A stretch of 57,307 nucleotides of DNA from an uncultured Lachnospiraceae bacterium (GTDB lineage: Bacteria > Bacillota > Clostridia > Lachnospirales > Lachnospiraceae): positions 1 to 57,307 of the forward strand of contig URQQ01000027.1 in assembly GCA_900549995.1 (NCBI GenBank), written 5' to 3'. Below are positions 35,794 through 44,020 of this stretch, one piece after another. The translations under genes and the position numbers were made by a program. Each line of letters starts with the position of its first letter. Positions within the stretch are counted from its first letter, which is position 1. The notes below the pieces were generated by a model that had not been told where the DNA came from, did no database searches, and was given only the letters and a program-made list of their open reading frames with translations.

Positions 35794-37410
35794 TCACACT
35801 TTCCTTCTCATCCGGTAATCTTTCGGTGTGCAGTTCTGTGTTTTCTTAAATATGTAACTGAAATAATGCGGATCCTTATAGCCGATCTCATAACCAATCT
35901 CCGATGTCTTCAAAGAAGAACACATCAGAAGCTGTTTTGCCTTCTCCATTCTGACTTCTGTCAGATACTCCACAAATGTCTGACCAACCTCCTTACTGAA
36001 GATGGAACTGAAATAACTTGGACTCATACCGACACTTGCAGAAACGGTATTCAGAGAAACATTTTCCGACATATAATTCTCCGCAATATATGACTTCGCC
36101 GTCTCGATAATGTCAGAATATCTTCGTCCGGACTCCGTATCCCTAAGTACAATGATCTGCTCCAGAAGGTCCTTGACGTACCCTTTGATTTGTTCCAGGG
36201 AGAGGAATGTCTGCAATGCTGTTTTGAGCTGGCTCCCCTCTTCATCCAATATTTCTGCCGGAAGATTCTGCTTTTCACAAAATGCAAGAGCTGTCACATA
36301 GATATCCATGATAACATACTGCCTCATCAGATTAGATCTAAGACTGTCCCTGGAAATCTCTTCAAAATACGCCGTTACAAAACTCTCCGTCTCTTCCTGT
36401 GTGCCATTGCCGAGAAATTTCTCAATCAGCCTTCGCCCCTGTTCCATGCTGCCAAGCCCACAGAGCTTTATTGTCCCCTCATCGTGCATTTCCCGGACAT
36501 CTTCCGGTGACAGTATCTGGTTCGGCTCATTCACAAACCGACTGACAAATACTCTCTCCGCCTCTCGGAAAGATTCCCGAAGCTCCCGAAGCCTGGACAC
36601 GGTGATTCCGGTTCCTCCAAAATATTCAATCTCCGGATACTGTTCCATCACAATTCTCAGACCACCGCAGAAAGATTGGATTGTCTCCCGGATGTTTTCC
36701 TCACTTTCCCCTGTAACAAGAAATGCCCATCCGTCAACTCCCCGCTGAAAACCAAACACATATTCCGACAGTTCTTCATAATGTTCCACGGCTTCAAACG
36801 CCGCAACCATCTGCTCCGACTGTTCATCATTCTTCGCACTATTCAGAAGCTTGAATAGTATCATATGATAGCATCTGGCGCTTAAATCCAGGCCATACTT
36901 CTTTCCCGACTCAATCGCTTCTCCCATTGACATTCTTCCTGATAAAAGCTGAGTGAAAAACTGGTATTTTTCGTGCTCCGTATTCTCCTGCATCTCTCTC
37001 ATATAATGTTCCAGCAGCTCTTTTTCCTCCCTCTCCCGAAGGATTACCTCTGTAACATTATGAAGAGCCTCCAGAAGCTTTGCTGAAGAAATGGGCTTTA
37101 ACAGATAATCTGTAATGCCAATGCGGATTGCCTCTTTCGCATAATCAAATTCATTATACCCGCTGAGAATTAATATCTTAATCTCTGGAAGTTCCTTTTT
37201 TACAATCTTGCTCAGCTCCAGTCCATCCATAAACGGCATTCTGATGTCGGTAATCAGAATATCCGGTTTTTCTTTCATAATCATCGGATATGCAAGTTCT
37301 CCGTCGCTTGCCTCTCCTGTAAACTCATATCCCTCTTTCTCCCAGTCAATACTGTTTTTAATCCCATTTCGGATTACAATCTCATCCTCCACTAGAAAAA
37401 TCTTGATCAT
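35794..37410 (-). CDS. YesN-type response regulator with AraC domain (ytf-like module)
   Basis: 538 residues from the ATG at 37410 (GGGAGGAGTCAGC ahead). Receiver domain with VEDE acidic pair, phosphoacceptor Asp in DILITDIRMPFMDG and Lys in DYLLKPISS. Middle region about 125-430. C-terminal AraC helix-turn-helix pair with VGMSPSYFSSIFSKEVG and IGYKDPHYFSYIFKKTQN. It probably activates the neighbouring ytfQRT-yjfF-like operon. Confidence 0.92.
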   Translation of the reverse strand: MIKIFLVEDEIVIRNGIKNSIDWEKEGYEFTGEASDGELAYPMIMKEKPDILITDIRMPFMDGLELSKIVKKELPEIKILILSGYNEFDYAKEAIRIGITDYLLKPISSAKLLEALHNVTEVILREREEKELLEHYMREMQENTEHEKYQFFTQLLSGRMSMGEAIESGKKYGLDLSARCYHMILFKLLNSAKNDEQSEQMVAAFEAVEHYEELSEYVFGFQRGVDGWAFLVTGESEENIRETIQSFCGGLRIVMEQYPEIEYFGGTGITVSRLRELRESFREAERVFVSRFVNEPNQILSPEDVREMHDEGTIKLCGLGSMEQGRRLIEKFLGNGTQEETESFVTAYFEEISRDSLRSNLMRQYVIMDIYVTALAFCEKQNLPAEILDEEGSQLKTALQTFLSLEQIKGYVKDLLEQIIVLRDTESGRRYSDIIETAKSYIAENYMSENVSLNTVSASVGMSPSYFSSIFSKEVGQTFVEYLTEVRMEKAKQLLMCSSLKTSEIGYEIGYKDPHYFSYIFKKTQNCTPKDYRMRRKV

Positions 37411-37448
37411 GCTGACTCCTCCCATCCCTTTTCCTTTGTTCCTTCCTT

Positions 37449-37498
37449 ACTGTTCCCCAGTGATTCATACCATCTGATATCACCAATGTAGGAACAGT
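37449..37498. promoter_or_regulatory. Spaced inverted repeat in the regulator leader
   Basis: ACTGTTCC (37449-37456) and GGAACAGT (37491-37498) are perfect inverse copies 34 bp apart, located between the promoter at 37503-37531 and the response-regulator start. They could be regulator half-sites or an mRNA stem. Confidence 0.3.
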
Positions 37499-37502
37499 CA
37501 CT

Positions 37503-37531
37503 ATTCTACTTCTTTTCTTATGATTCCACAA
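37503..37531 (-). promoter_or_regulatory. Promoter of the ytf-like two-component operon
   Basis: Minus strand: TTGTGG (37526-37531), 17-bp spacer, TAGAAT (37503-37508). The remaining 37532-37684 stretch holds a weak AAACAAAC/GTTTGTTT pair (about 37565-37597, T-run on the plus strand) and the short palindrome GAAAGTACTTTC (37656-37667), and no gene. Confidence 0.55.
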
Positions 37532-37684
37532 TTGCCTTTACTTACATCTTAATCGCATTTGGCCCAAACAAACAGGGGAAATCTTTTGATGAAAGTTTGT
37601 TTTTTTACGATCTATGTTTCTTATGGGGTATGAAGATTGTCGGAACCGACACGAAAGTACTTTCAGAAAACTGCAAAAAAATTG

Positions 37685-37725
37685 ATTGGGGACGTAATCC
37701 TTTTGAAGTGGATTACGTCCCCAAT
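37685..37725 (-). terminator. Terminator of the tetritol-type operon
   Basis: ATTGGGGACGTAATCC (37685-37700) pairs perfectly with GGATTACGTCCCCAAT (37710-37725). On the minus strand CAATTTTTTTG follows, 13 bp after the dhaL stop codon. Confidence 0.88.
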
Positions 37726-37737
37726 TGACCAATTTCC

Positions 37738-38379
37738 TTATTTCAGTTGTTCTTTGATCCCGTCTGCCATTGCTTCAAGGATGATGCAGCATGAGGTTGC
37801 GCCTGCGTCAAGTACACCTCTGGAACGTTCGCCAAGGCGGCTGGAACGTCCGAATTTAGCTACCATATCTTTTGTGGAATCTCTTCCGGTTTCTGCTGCG
37901 GCTTTCATTTTATTGAGTGCTTCTGCGTAGTCAGTTCCGGCTTCTGCTTCTTTTTTGATGCAGTCTGTGGCCGGCGAGAGTGTGTCTACCAGTGTCTTAT
38001 CTCCGACTTTCGCTTCCACGATTTCGCATAATCCCGAAAGTCCGCTCTCGAGCATTGCTCCAAGATCTGCTAAGCTGATCTCATCGAGATCTTCTCCTCT
38101 TTCTGCCATATCCATCAGGATGGTTCCATAGATCGGCCCCATAGATCCTCCGATTTCTGTGAGAAGAATTGTTCCGAGTTCGTCAAGTCCCTCTGCGAAT
38201 GTAAAATCCTTGTCTTTAAAGCGTTCTTCGAATACGCTGAACCCTTTGTTCATGTTCATACCGTGATCGCCGTCTCCGATCAATCCATCGACTTCGCCGA
38301 GATATGCTTTGTTATCCTGGATTCCTTTTACCATTTTCAGTAATACTGGTTTCCCATCTTTATTATAAAATGTGCTCAT
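37738..38379 (-). CDS. dhaL: Dihydroxyacetone/erythrulose kinase subunit DhaL
   Basis: 213 residues. The nucleotide-binding Asp cluster appears in LIGDGDHGMNMNKGF, with the lid segment GGSMGPIYGT and the C-terminal DAGATSCC. It supplies the nucleotide half of a DhaK-DhaL kinase. No DhaM (phosphotransferase partner) is encoded in the window. The pair may use ATP directly, as the two-domain kinases do, or a distant DhaM. It is the last gene of the operon. The neighbouring SDR and the nearby RpiB argue for a keto-tetrose substrate. Confidence 0.88.
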   Translation of the reverse strand: MSTFYNKDGKPVLLKMVKGIQDNKAYLGEVDGLIGDGDHGMNMNKGFSVFEERFKDKDFTFAEGLDELGTILLTEIGGSMGPIYGTILMDMAERGEDLDEISLADLGAMLESGLSGLCEIVEAKVGDKTLVDTLSPATDCIKKEAEAGTDYAEALNKMKAAAETGRDSTKDMVAKFGRSSRLGERSRGVLDAGATSCCIILEAMADGIKEQLK

Positions 38380-38391
38380 CTCTATTCCCCC

Positions 38392-39387
38392 TTAGAACTG
38401 TTTTAATCCCATTGAATTGGCCGGCATATCGATCAGTTCCTTTAATTCGTCATCTACTTTCATGATCGTCAGTGTCGCACCCATCATATCAAGTGATGTG
38501 AAATAATTGCCTACGTATGATTTATGTGTCTTGATTCCTTTTTCTGTGAGAAGCTTATCAATCTCGTCATATAATACGTAGAGCTCCATCACTGGCGTTG
38601 CCCCAAGTCCTGAGACGAGAACTACAACTTCATCGCCTTCTACGAACGGATAATCCGGAACTACGACATCTACCATTCTTTTTGCCATCTGAGCTGCTGT
38701 CTCGATCGGGCATACTTCGATTCCCGGTTCTCCGTGGTGTCCGATTCCCACTTCCATAGTTCCTTCTTTGATCTCAAAATTCGGGTGTCCGACTGCCGGA
38801 AGTGTACAAGGTGTCAGTCCGATTCCAACGCTTCTCGTATTGTCAATTGCTTTTTGTGCCGCCGCAATGACTTCATCCAGATCTCCGCCTTTTGCCGCTT
38901 TCGCTCCGCCGACTTTCCACATCAGGACTTCACCTGCCACACCGCGGCGTTTTTCTCTCTGATCTTTTGGCGCAGATGCGACATCATCATTAGCAACTAC
39001 TGTCTTTATTGTAATTCCGGCTTTTTTTGCCATCTTCACAGCCATCTTCACATTCATATTGTCACCGGAATAATTTCCATACAGGCAGGCAACTCCTTTG
39101 CCCTGATCCGTAGCTTTCGCCGCATCCAAAAATGCCTGTGCTGTCGGAGAAGAACAGATCTCTCCTACTGCTGCCGCGTCACACATATTTTCTCCTATGT
39201 AACCGATAAATGCAGGCTTATGTCCGGAGCCTCCTCCTGTAATTACCGCAGTTTTTCCTTCCGGAATATTTTTATACTTTACAACTCTTGGATTCTCTGT
39301 TGCCTCTACGATATCTGCATGTGTTTTCAGAAAGCCTTTGAGCATTTCATCTACAATATCATCCGGGTTATTCATTATACGCTGCAT
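38392..39387 (-). CDS. dhaK: Dihydroxyacetone/erythrulose kinase subunit DhaK
   Basis: 331 residues from the ATG at 39387 (GAGGAGG 8 bp ahead). Motifs: GGGSGHKPAFIGYIG, NYSGDNMNVKMA, KRRGVAGEVL, and the substrate-binding His in GIGHHGEPGIE, which forms a hemiaminal with the carbonyl substrate. The residue before that His is His rather than the common Ile. It phosphorylates a small ketone (dihydroxyacetone or erythrulose). Gene order SDR-dhaK-dhaL after a sugar transporter suggests the ketone is made from an imported polyol. Confidence 0.9.
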   Translation of the reverse strand: MQRIMNNPDDIVDEMLKGFLKTHADIVEATENPRVVKYKNIPEGKTAVITGGGSGHKPAFIGYIGENMCDAAAVGEICSSPTAQAFLDAAKATDQGKGVACLYGNYSGDNMNVKMAVKMAKKAGITIKTVVANDDVASAPKDQREKRRGVAGEVLMWKVGGAKAAKGGDLDEVIAAAQKAIDNTRSVGIGLTPCTLPAVGHPNFEIKEGTMEVGIGHHGEPGIEVCPIETAAQMAKRMVDVVVPDYPFVEGDEVVVLVSGLGATPVMELYVLYDEIDKLLTEKGIKTHKSYVGNYFTSLDMMGATLTIMKVDDELKELIDMPANSMGLKQF

Positions 39388-39417
39388 ATATTTTTCCTCC
39401 TCATTCAATCTTTTCTT

Positions 39418-40185
39418 CTATTTAATTGTATATCCGCCGTCTACCAACAGATTGTGTCCTGTAATCATTCCTGCCGCTCCGCTGCATAAGAACGCGATTG
39501 TTCCTGCAATCTCATCCGGTTCTGCGAATCTTTCTGAAGGCATTTCCTTCTTAAATGCGTCTCCAACCGGGCCGTCCCATGCCTTATGTCCAAGCTCTGT
39601 AAGAACAACGGTCGGTGCCACTGAATTGACGCGGATGCCATATTTGCCCCATTCATACGCCATCACTTTTGTCATGGCTACGATTGCTCCCTTAGATGCA
39701 CAATATGCAACATGTTTATCAAGTGCGATTACGCCTGCCTGAGATGCCATGTTCACGATACATCCTGGAATTTCATTGTCAATAAAATATTTTCCCATCA
39801 ACTGTGCCATCATAAATGATGCTTTCAGGTTGATGTTCATCGTTTTGTCCCAGTCAGCCTCACTGATGAGCTCTGCTTTCTCAAGAGCTACAATTCCCGC
39901 ACAGTTGATTAAGATATCAACCTTGCCGAATTTTGCCGCTGCTTCATCTACCACTTTCTGTCTGTACTCTCCGTCAGTAATATCTCCAGCCACGCCAAGT
40001 GTATTCTCACCAAGCTCTGCCGCGATTTTGTCAACATTTGGATTCAAATCTGCTAAGCATACATTGACACCTTTCTTCGCAAAAAACTGCGCAGTGGCAT
40101 GACCGATCCCTGCTGCTCCTCCTGTGATAATCGCTGTTTTACCTTCCAAAGAAAATTCTGTATCTGCTCCGTAATACTTTAACAT
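39418..40185 (-). CDS. Short-chain polyol dehydrogenase (GolD/DthD-like)
   Basis: 255 residues, classical SDR. Cofactor motif TGGAAGIG, Asp after the second strand (CLADLN) indicating NAD rather than NADP, NCAGI, catalytic Ser in NMASQAG and YCASK (Tyr and Lys). It closely resembles the polyol dehydrogenases that oxidise D-threitol or related polyols to the ketose. It lies between the transporter genes and dhaKL, so it probably oxidises the imported polyol to a ketose that DhaKL phosphorylates. Ribosome site AAAGGAGG. Confidence 0.82.
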   Translation of the reverse strand: MLKYYGADTEFSLEGKTAIITGGAAGIGHATAQFFAKKGVNVCLADLNPNVDKIAAELGENTLGVAGDITDGEYRQKVVDEAAAKFGKVDILINCAGIVALEKAELISEADWDKTMNINLKASFMMAQLMGKYFIDNEIPGCIVNMASQAGVIALDKHVAYCASKGAIVAMTKVMAYEWGKYGIRVNSVAPTVVLTELGHKAWDGPVGDAFKKEMPSERFAEPDEIAGTIAFLCSGAAGMITGHNLLVDGGYTIK

Positions 40186-40211
40186 GATTCTTCCTCCTTT
40201 AATTTAACTGC

Positions 40212-40235
40212 CAGAGGCGGATTCATCCGCCTCTG
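40212..40235 (-). other. Stem-loop after the rbsB-like gene
   Basis: CAGAGGCGGA (40212-40221) pairs perfectly with TCCGCCTCTG (40226-40235), 4-nt loop, between the binding protein and the dehydrogenase. No strong T-run follows. It probably protects the upstream mRNA and lowers read-through. Confidence 0.65.
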
Positions 40236-40317
40236 CCTGCAACATTTAACTTTCTGGCAAAGTACATTCTCTGTACTCACTGCCGATTCTTTCCCTGTCT
40301 ACAGAAGTTTCCAATGA

Positions 40318-41292
40318 TTACTGTGCTCTCTTTTTAAATTCAGCAACATTGTCTTTATTTACTTCTTCAAAATTGATCCAATAATTTTCTTCAACATCTT
40401 TTCCGTTGATTGCATCGATAACAACTTCAACAGCTTTGCTTCCCTGTCCTGCTCCATCCTGGAAGATAGATGCTACAAGATCACCTGATTCTACTGCATT
40501 TAATGCATCTGTGATACCGTCAACACCGATTGCCGGGATATCTTTGCCTGCTGCTTTTGCTGCTTCTTTTGCGCCAAGTGCCATCTCATCATTCTCAGCT
40601 ACGATTGCATCGATCTGGTCAAATGCCTGCAGCCAGTTCTCCATAACTGTCATACCTTCTGAACGTGACCAGTTTACTGTTTTCTCTGCAAGAACTTCAA
40701 TGTCCGGATATTTGTCGAGAACGTTCTGAATTCCTTTTCTTCTTTCGATCTGAGCTGACTGTCCCATAGGTCCTTCTACGATCACGATTTTTCCTTTGCC
40801 GCCGATCAGGTCTGCGATATTCTGCATTTCCATCTCACCAGCTGTTACATCCTGAGAACCAACATAACTTGTCAGCTTGTCATTTTCTACTCTTGTATTA
40901 ACACCAACGATCGGAATCCCAGCTTCTACTGCTTTGTCAACACATGGTGAGCAAGCTTCTGCATCCTGCGGATTCAGTATAATTCCATCACATCCGTCTG
41001 AAATCATTGTCTCAATCTGGCTGATCTGTGTACTTGGATCGTAGTTTCCATCATAAACTACAAGTTCAGCTCCAAGTTCTTCCGCCTTCTTCTCTGCAGC
41101 ATTTGCGATACGTACGGTAAACTCATTTTTCAGGCTGTATAAAGTGATCCCAAGTTTCAGCTTTTTCTCATCACCTGAACTGCTGCTTGATTTTGTCTCT
41201 TTTTTAGCTTCCTTGTCAGCAGCACCGCACCCCATTGCCATTGTTGCCACCATCGCTGCACAAAGCAGCACACTGATTACCTTTTTCTTCAT
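40318..41292 (-). CDS. RbsB-like polyol/sugar-binding lipoprotein
   Basis: 324 residues. Lipobox MGCG with a Ser/Lys-rich linker. RbsB-type (Peripla_BP_4) fold: KLGITLYSLKNEF, GCDGIILNPQDAEAC, AGIPIVGVNTRVE, GPMGQSAQIERRKG, AENDEMALGA and GVDGITDALNAV. It delivers the ligand to the permease next door. Its ligand cannot be read from sequence, but binding proteins of this family serve tetritols in Mycobacterium smegmatis, consistent with the downstream enzymes. Confidence 0.88.
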   Translation of the reverse strand: MKKKVISVLLCAAMVATMAMGCGAADKEAKKETKSSSSSGDEKKLKLGITLYSLKNEFTVRIANAAEKKAEELGAELVVYDGNYDPSTQISQIETMISDGCDGIILNPQDAEACSPCVDKAVEAGIPIVGVNTRVENDKLTSYVGSQDVTAGEMEMQNIADLIGGKGKIVIVEGPMGQSAQIERRKGIQNVLDKYPDIEVLAEKTVNWSRSEGMTVMENWLQAFDQIDAIVAENDEMALGAKEAAKAAGKDIPAIGVDGITDALNAVESGDLVASIFQDGAGQGSKAVEVVIDAINGKDVEENYWINFEEVNKDNVAEFKKRAQ

Positions 41293-41363
41293 TCTTTTTT
41301 TCCTCCTTTTTTTCTATGATAAAAATGCTCTGCATTTTTATTTCTCATTTACCTTGTTACTTG

Positions 41364-42317
41364 TTAATCATTCAGTGAATCAAGCATTACCGCACCGATG
41401 ATAATGATTCCTTTGATAACCAACTGCCAGTATGAAGATACTGCCATCATGTCAAGTCCGTTGTTCATAACTCCCATGATCAGGAAACCTACAATTGTGC
41501 CCCAGAGACGTCCGCGTCCTCCGGAAAGACTGTTTCCGCCGATAACTGCTGCCGCGATGGCATCAACTTCGTATCCATTACCACCCTGAGACAATCCTGA
41601 AGTTACCCGTGATGTCAGGATGACACCTGCAAGCCCTGCCAGAACTCCGGAAATCATATATACGGAGCAGATGATTGCTTTGACATTGATACCGGAGACT
41701 CTCGCTGACACCGGGTTGCCGCCGGTTGCAAATATATATCTTCCGTATCTTGTCTTATAGAGTACAATATATGAAATCACAAGTACCAAAATTAATATAA
41801 TGATCGGTATCGGGATAATTCCAACGCTTCCGCCGCCGATTTTTAAGAATCCTTCACTCAGTCCAGGTACCGGTTTGGCATCACTTGCCATAAATGTTAC
41901 GCCTCGCGCAATACTCAGCATTCCAAGTGTCGCAATGAACGCCGGAACTTTCAGGTAGGAAATGATCACTCCGTTGACAGCTCCAAGTAAAAGCCCGATT
42001 CCAAGTCCTACAAGCACTGCCAGATACCATGGCATTCCTGTTGCTGTTCTTGCCACAAGCGCCGCGAACATACCAGATGCTCCCACAATCGAACCTACGG
42101 AGAGGTCAATTCCTCCCGTCAGCACTACGAATGTCATTCCGATTGCCAGAAGTCCGTTGATGGATGTCTGACGAAGCATGTTGAGCATGTTATCCAGTGT
42201 CAGGAATTTTGCTTTCATAACGGTAAAATATACCATGATGATCACAAGTCCCAGGATTACCCCATATTTTGCTACAAACCCTTTCATATTAAACTTACTT
42301 GATTTTTCCTTTTCCAT
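41364..42317 (-). CDS. RbsC-like ABC permease
   Basis: 317 residues, about ten helices. CUT2 permease motifs: LTGGIDLSVGSIVGAS, NGVIISYLKVPAFIATLG, FATGGNPVSARVSGI and DAIAAAVIGGNSLSGGRGRLWG. It forms the import channel as a homodimer with the adjacent ATPase. It lies 71 bp upstream of the binding-protein gene and 22 bp after the ATPase. Start ATG follows TGGAGG. Confidence 0.92.
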   Translation of the reverse strand: MEKEKSSKFNMKGFVAKYGVILGLVIIMVYFTVMKAKFLTLDNMLNMLRQTSINGLLAIGMTFVVLTGGIDLSVGSIVGASGMFAALVARTATGMPWYLAVLVGLGIGLLLGAVNGVIISYLKVPAFIATLGMLSIARGVTFMASDAKPVPGLSEGFLKIGGGSVGIIPIPIIILILVLVISYIVLYKTRYGRYIFATGGNPVSARVSGINVKAIICSVYMISGVLAGLAGVILTSRVTSGLSQGGNGYEVDAIAAAVIGGNSLSGGRGRLWGTIVGFLIMGVMNNGLDMMAVSSYWQLVIKGIIIIGAVMLDSLND

Positions 42318-42339
42318 CTTCTTCTATCCTCCATTACAT

Positions 42340-43821
42340 TTAGATATGTGCCACTGCCATATGCATGATCTGTTCCTGTACAAATTCGTCCCGGTTAAGC
42401 TCTCCGCCGATCTTTCCATTGCTGAGTACCATGATCCGGTCCGCCATTCCCATAACTTCCGGCATTTCCGAAGAAATCATGATGATCGCATTTCCTTTGG
42501 CCACATACTCACACATCAGCTTATAGATTTCAGCTTTCGCCCCTACATCGATTCCCCTTGTCGGTTCATCCAGGATTAAAAGTTTAGGTTCCTTCATCAT
42601 CCACTTTGCGAGTACCACTTTCTGCTGGTTTCCTCCTGATAATGACTTCACCATCTGCTTTGGATTGTTCATCTTGATTCTCAGTTTCTGGATCTGATCT
42701 TTGATCACTTTCTTTTCTTCGTTCTCTTTCACGAACAGGCCTGCGCTCAGTTCCTTCATAGAAGCAAGTGTGATATTCTGGGCGATGCTCATTTCCAGCA
42801 CAAGCCCCTCATCTTTTCTGTCTTCCGTCACATATGCGATTCCTTTGGCGATCGCATCCTTTGGCCGGTTCACATGAAGCTCTTCCCCGTCAAATACCAC
42901 GCTCCCCTGTTCCGGCTTATCTAATCCAAACAGTGCATGCATCAATTCTGTACGTCCGGCTCCGACGAGTCCTGCAATTCCAAAGATTTCTCCCTTTTTC
43001 ACCGTGAAACTGATATCCTCGAATTTATTACTCAGTGTAAAATTCTTAACTTCCAGAATCGTATCTGTAATCGGAACTTCTGTTTTCGGATAGATTTCGG
43101 TCAATTCCCTTCCAACCATGTTCTTGATCAGTGTTCCATTGTCAATGTTCTTTGCTTCCCATGTATTTACGTAACTTCCATCCCTCAGAACCGTGATGTC
43201 ATCGGAAATCTGGAAGATTTCGTCCATTTTATGTGAGATATAAATGATTCCCTTCCCTTGGCTCTTCAGATCCCTGATAATTTCGAAAAGGTTATCGACC
43301 TCTTTATCGGTAATGGCCGATGTCGGCTCATCCATGATAATAATCTCTGCATTCAATGAAATCGCTTTGGCAATCTCAATCAGCTGCTGGTCTGCCACTT
43401 TCAGCGATCCGACTTTTGCCTTTGGATTAATCTGTACTTTCAGGCTTTGAAGCAGGCTTTCCGTATTTTTATACATTGTTCCGTAATCTACGAACGGCCC
43501 CTTCCCCGGCTCTCTCCCAAGAAATATATTCTCTGCAACGGTCATTTCCGGTACCGGTGACAACTCCTGATGGATCATCGCAACTCCAAGTTCCTGTGAA
43601 TGCTTCGGCGACTGGATCTCCACCTGTTTCCCCTGGATTGTGATCGTACCTTTATCGCATTTATGTATGCCGGCAAGTGTTTTCATCAATGTCGATTTCC
43701 CTGCGCCGTTTTCCCCCATCAGTGCGTGTACGGTTCCCTTCCTCAGGATGAAATCTACACCGTGCAATACCTGAACTGTATTAAAACTTTTCTCAATTCC
43801 CTTCATCTCTAATAAATTCAA
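42340..43821 (-). CDS. RbsA-like ABC ATPase
   Basis: 493 residues, probably from the TTG at 43821 (AAAGGAG 8 bp ahead; an ATG lies five codons later). Two ABC domains: GENGAGKST and IIMDEPTSAI in the first; degenerate GLVGAGRTE, LSGGNQQK and LLILDEPTRGIDVG in the second. First gene of the operon ATPase-permease-binding protein-SDR-dhaK-dhaL, in which the ATPase comes first. Confidence 0.92.
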   Translation of the reverse strand: MNLLEMKGIEKSFNTVQVLHGVDFILRKGTVHALMGENGAGKSTLMKTLAGIHKCDKGTITIQGKQVEIQSPKHSQELGVAMIHQELSPVPEMTVAENIFLGREPGKGPFVDYGTMYKNTESLLQSLKVQINPKAKVGSLKVADQQLIEIAKAISLNAEIIIMDEPTSAITDKEVDNLFEIIRDLKSQGKGIIYISHKMDEIFQISDDITVLRDGSYVNTWEAKNIDNGTLIKNMVGRELTEIYPKTEVPITDTILEVKNFTLSNKFEDISFTVKKGEIFGIAGLVGAGRTELMHALFGLDKPEQGSVVFDGEELHVNRPKDAIAKGIAYVTEDRKDEGLVLEMSIAQNITLASMKELSAGLFVKENEEKKVIKDQIQKLRIKMNNPKQMVKSLSGGNQQKVVLAKWMMKEPKLLILDEPTRGIDVGAKAEIYKLMCEYVAKGNAIIMISSEMPEVMGMADRIMVLSNGKIGGELNRDEFVQEQIMHMAVAHI

Positions 43822-43927
43822 AGCTCTCGCTCCTTTCCTTCGTCTGCCAGCTACTTTATGCTTTTATTCTATTAGAAAAATGGTTTGAAAAAGGTTTAAT
43901 ATTTTACAAAAAAGTTTGAATTTTTAT

Positions 43928-43949
43928 TTGTTAAATTTTTAATTAACAA
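43928..43949. promoter_or_regulatory. Inverted repeat upstream of the rbsA-like gene
   Basis: TTGTTAA (43928-43934) and TTAACAA (43943-43949) flank 8 bp, about 110 bp before the operon start. A possible regulator site; no convincing -35/-10 pair was found nearby. Confidence 0.3.
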
Positions 43950-43978
43950 TCTTTATGAGTTTTCAGACAATACAAAGA

Positions 43979-44012
43979 AAGGTCATCATTCCTTTCGCGG
44001 AACAATGGCCTT
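43979..44012 (-). terminator. Weak terminator of the kinase/regulator operon
   Basis: AAGGTCATCATTCC (43979-43992) and GGAACAATGGCCTT (43999-44012) pair imperfectly (11 of 14) over a 6-nt loop. CTTTCTTTG follows on the minus strand, 8 bp after the regulator stop codon. Confidence 0.5.
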
Positions 44013-44020
44013 CCTTCTGG

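Noticed and set aside
37738..39387. PTS-dependent dihydroxyacetone kinase
   Set aside because: No DhaM or other PTS gene is present and the operon contains an ABC importer plus SDR; PTS dependence cannot be claimed.
38734..39489. Plus-strand open frame of 251 codons across dhaK
   Set aside because: It mirrors the DhaK coding region, is very rich in Cys/His/Ser, and has no ribosome site.
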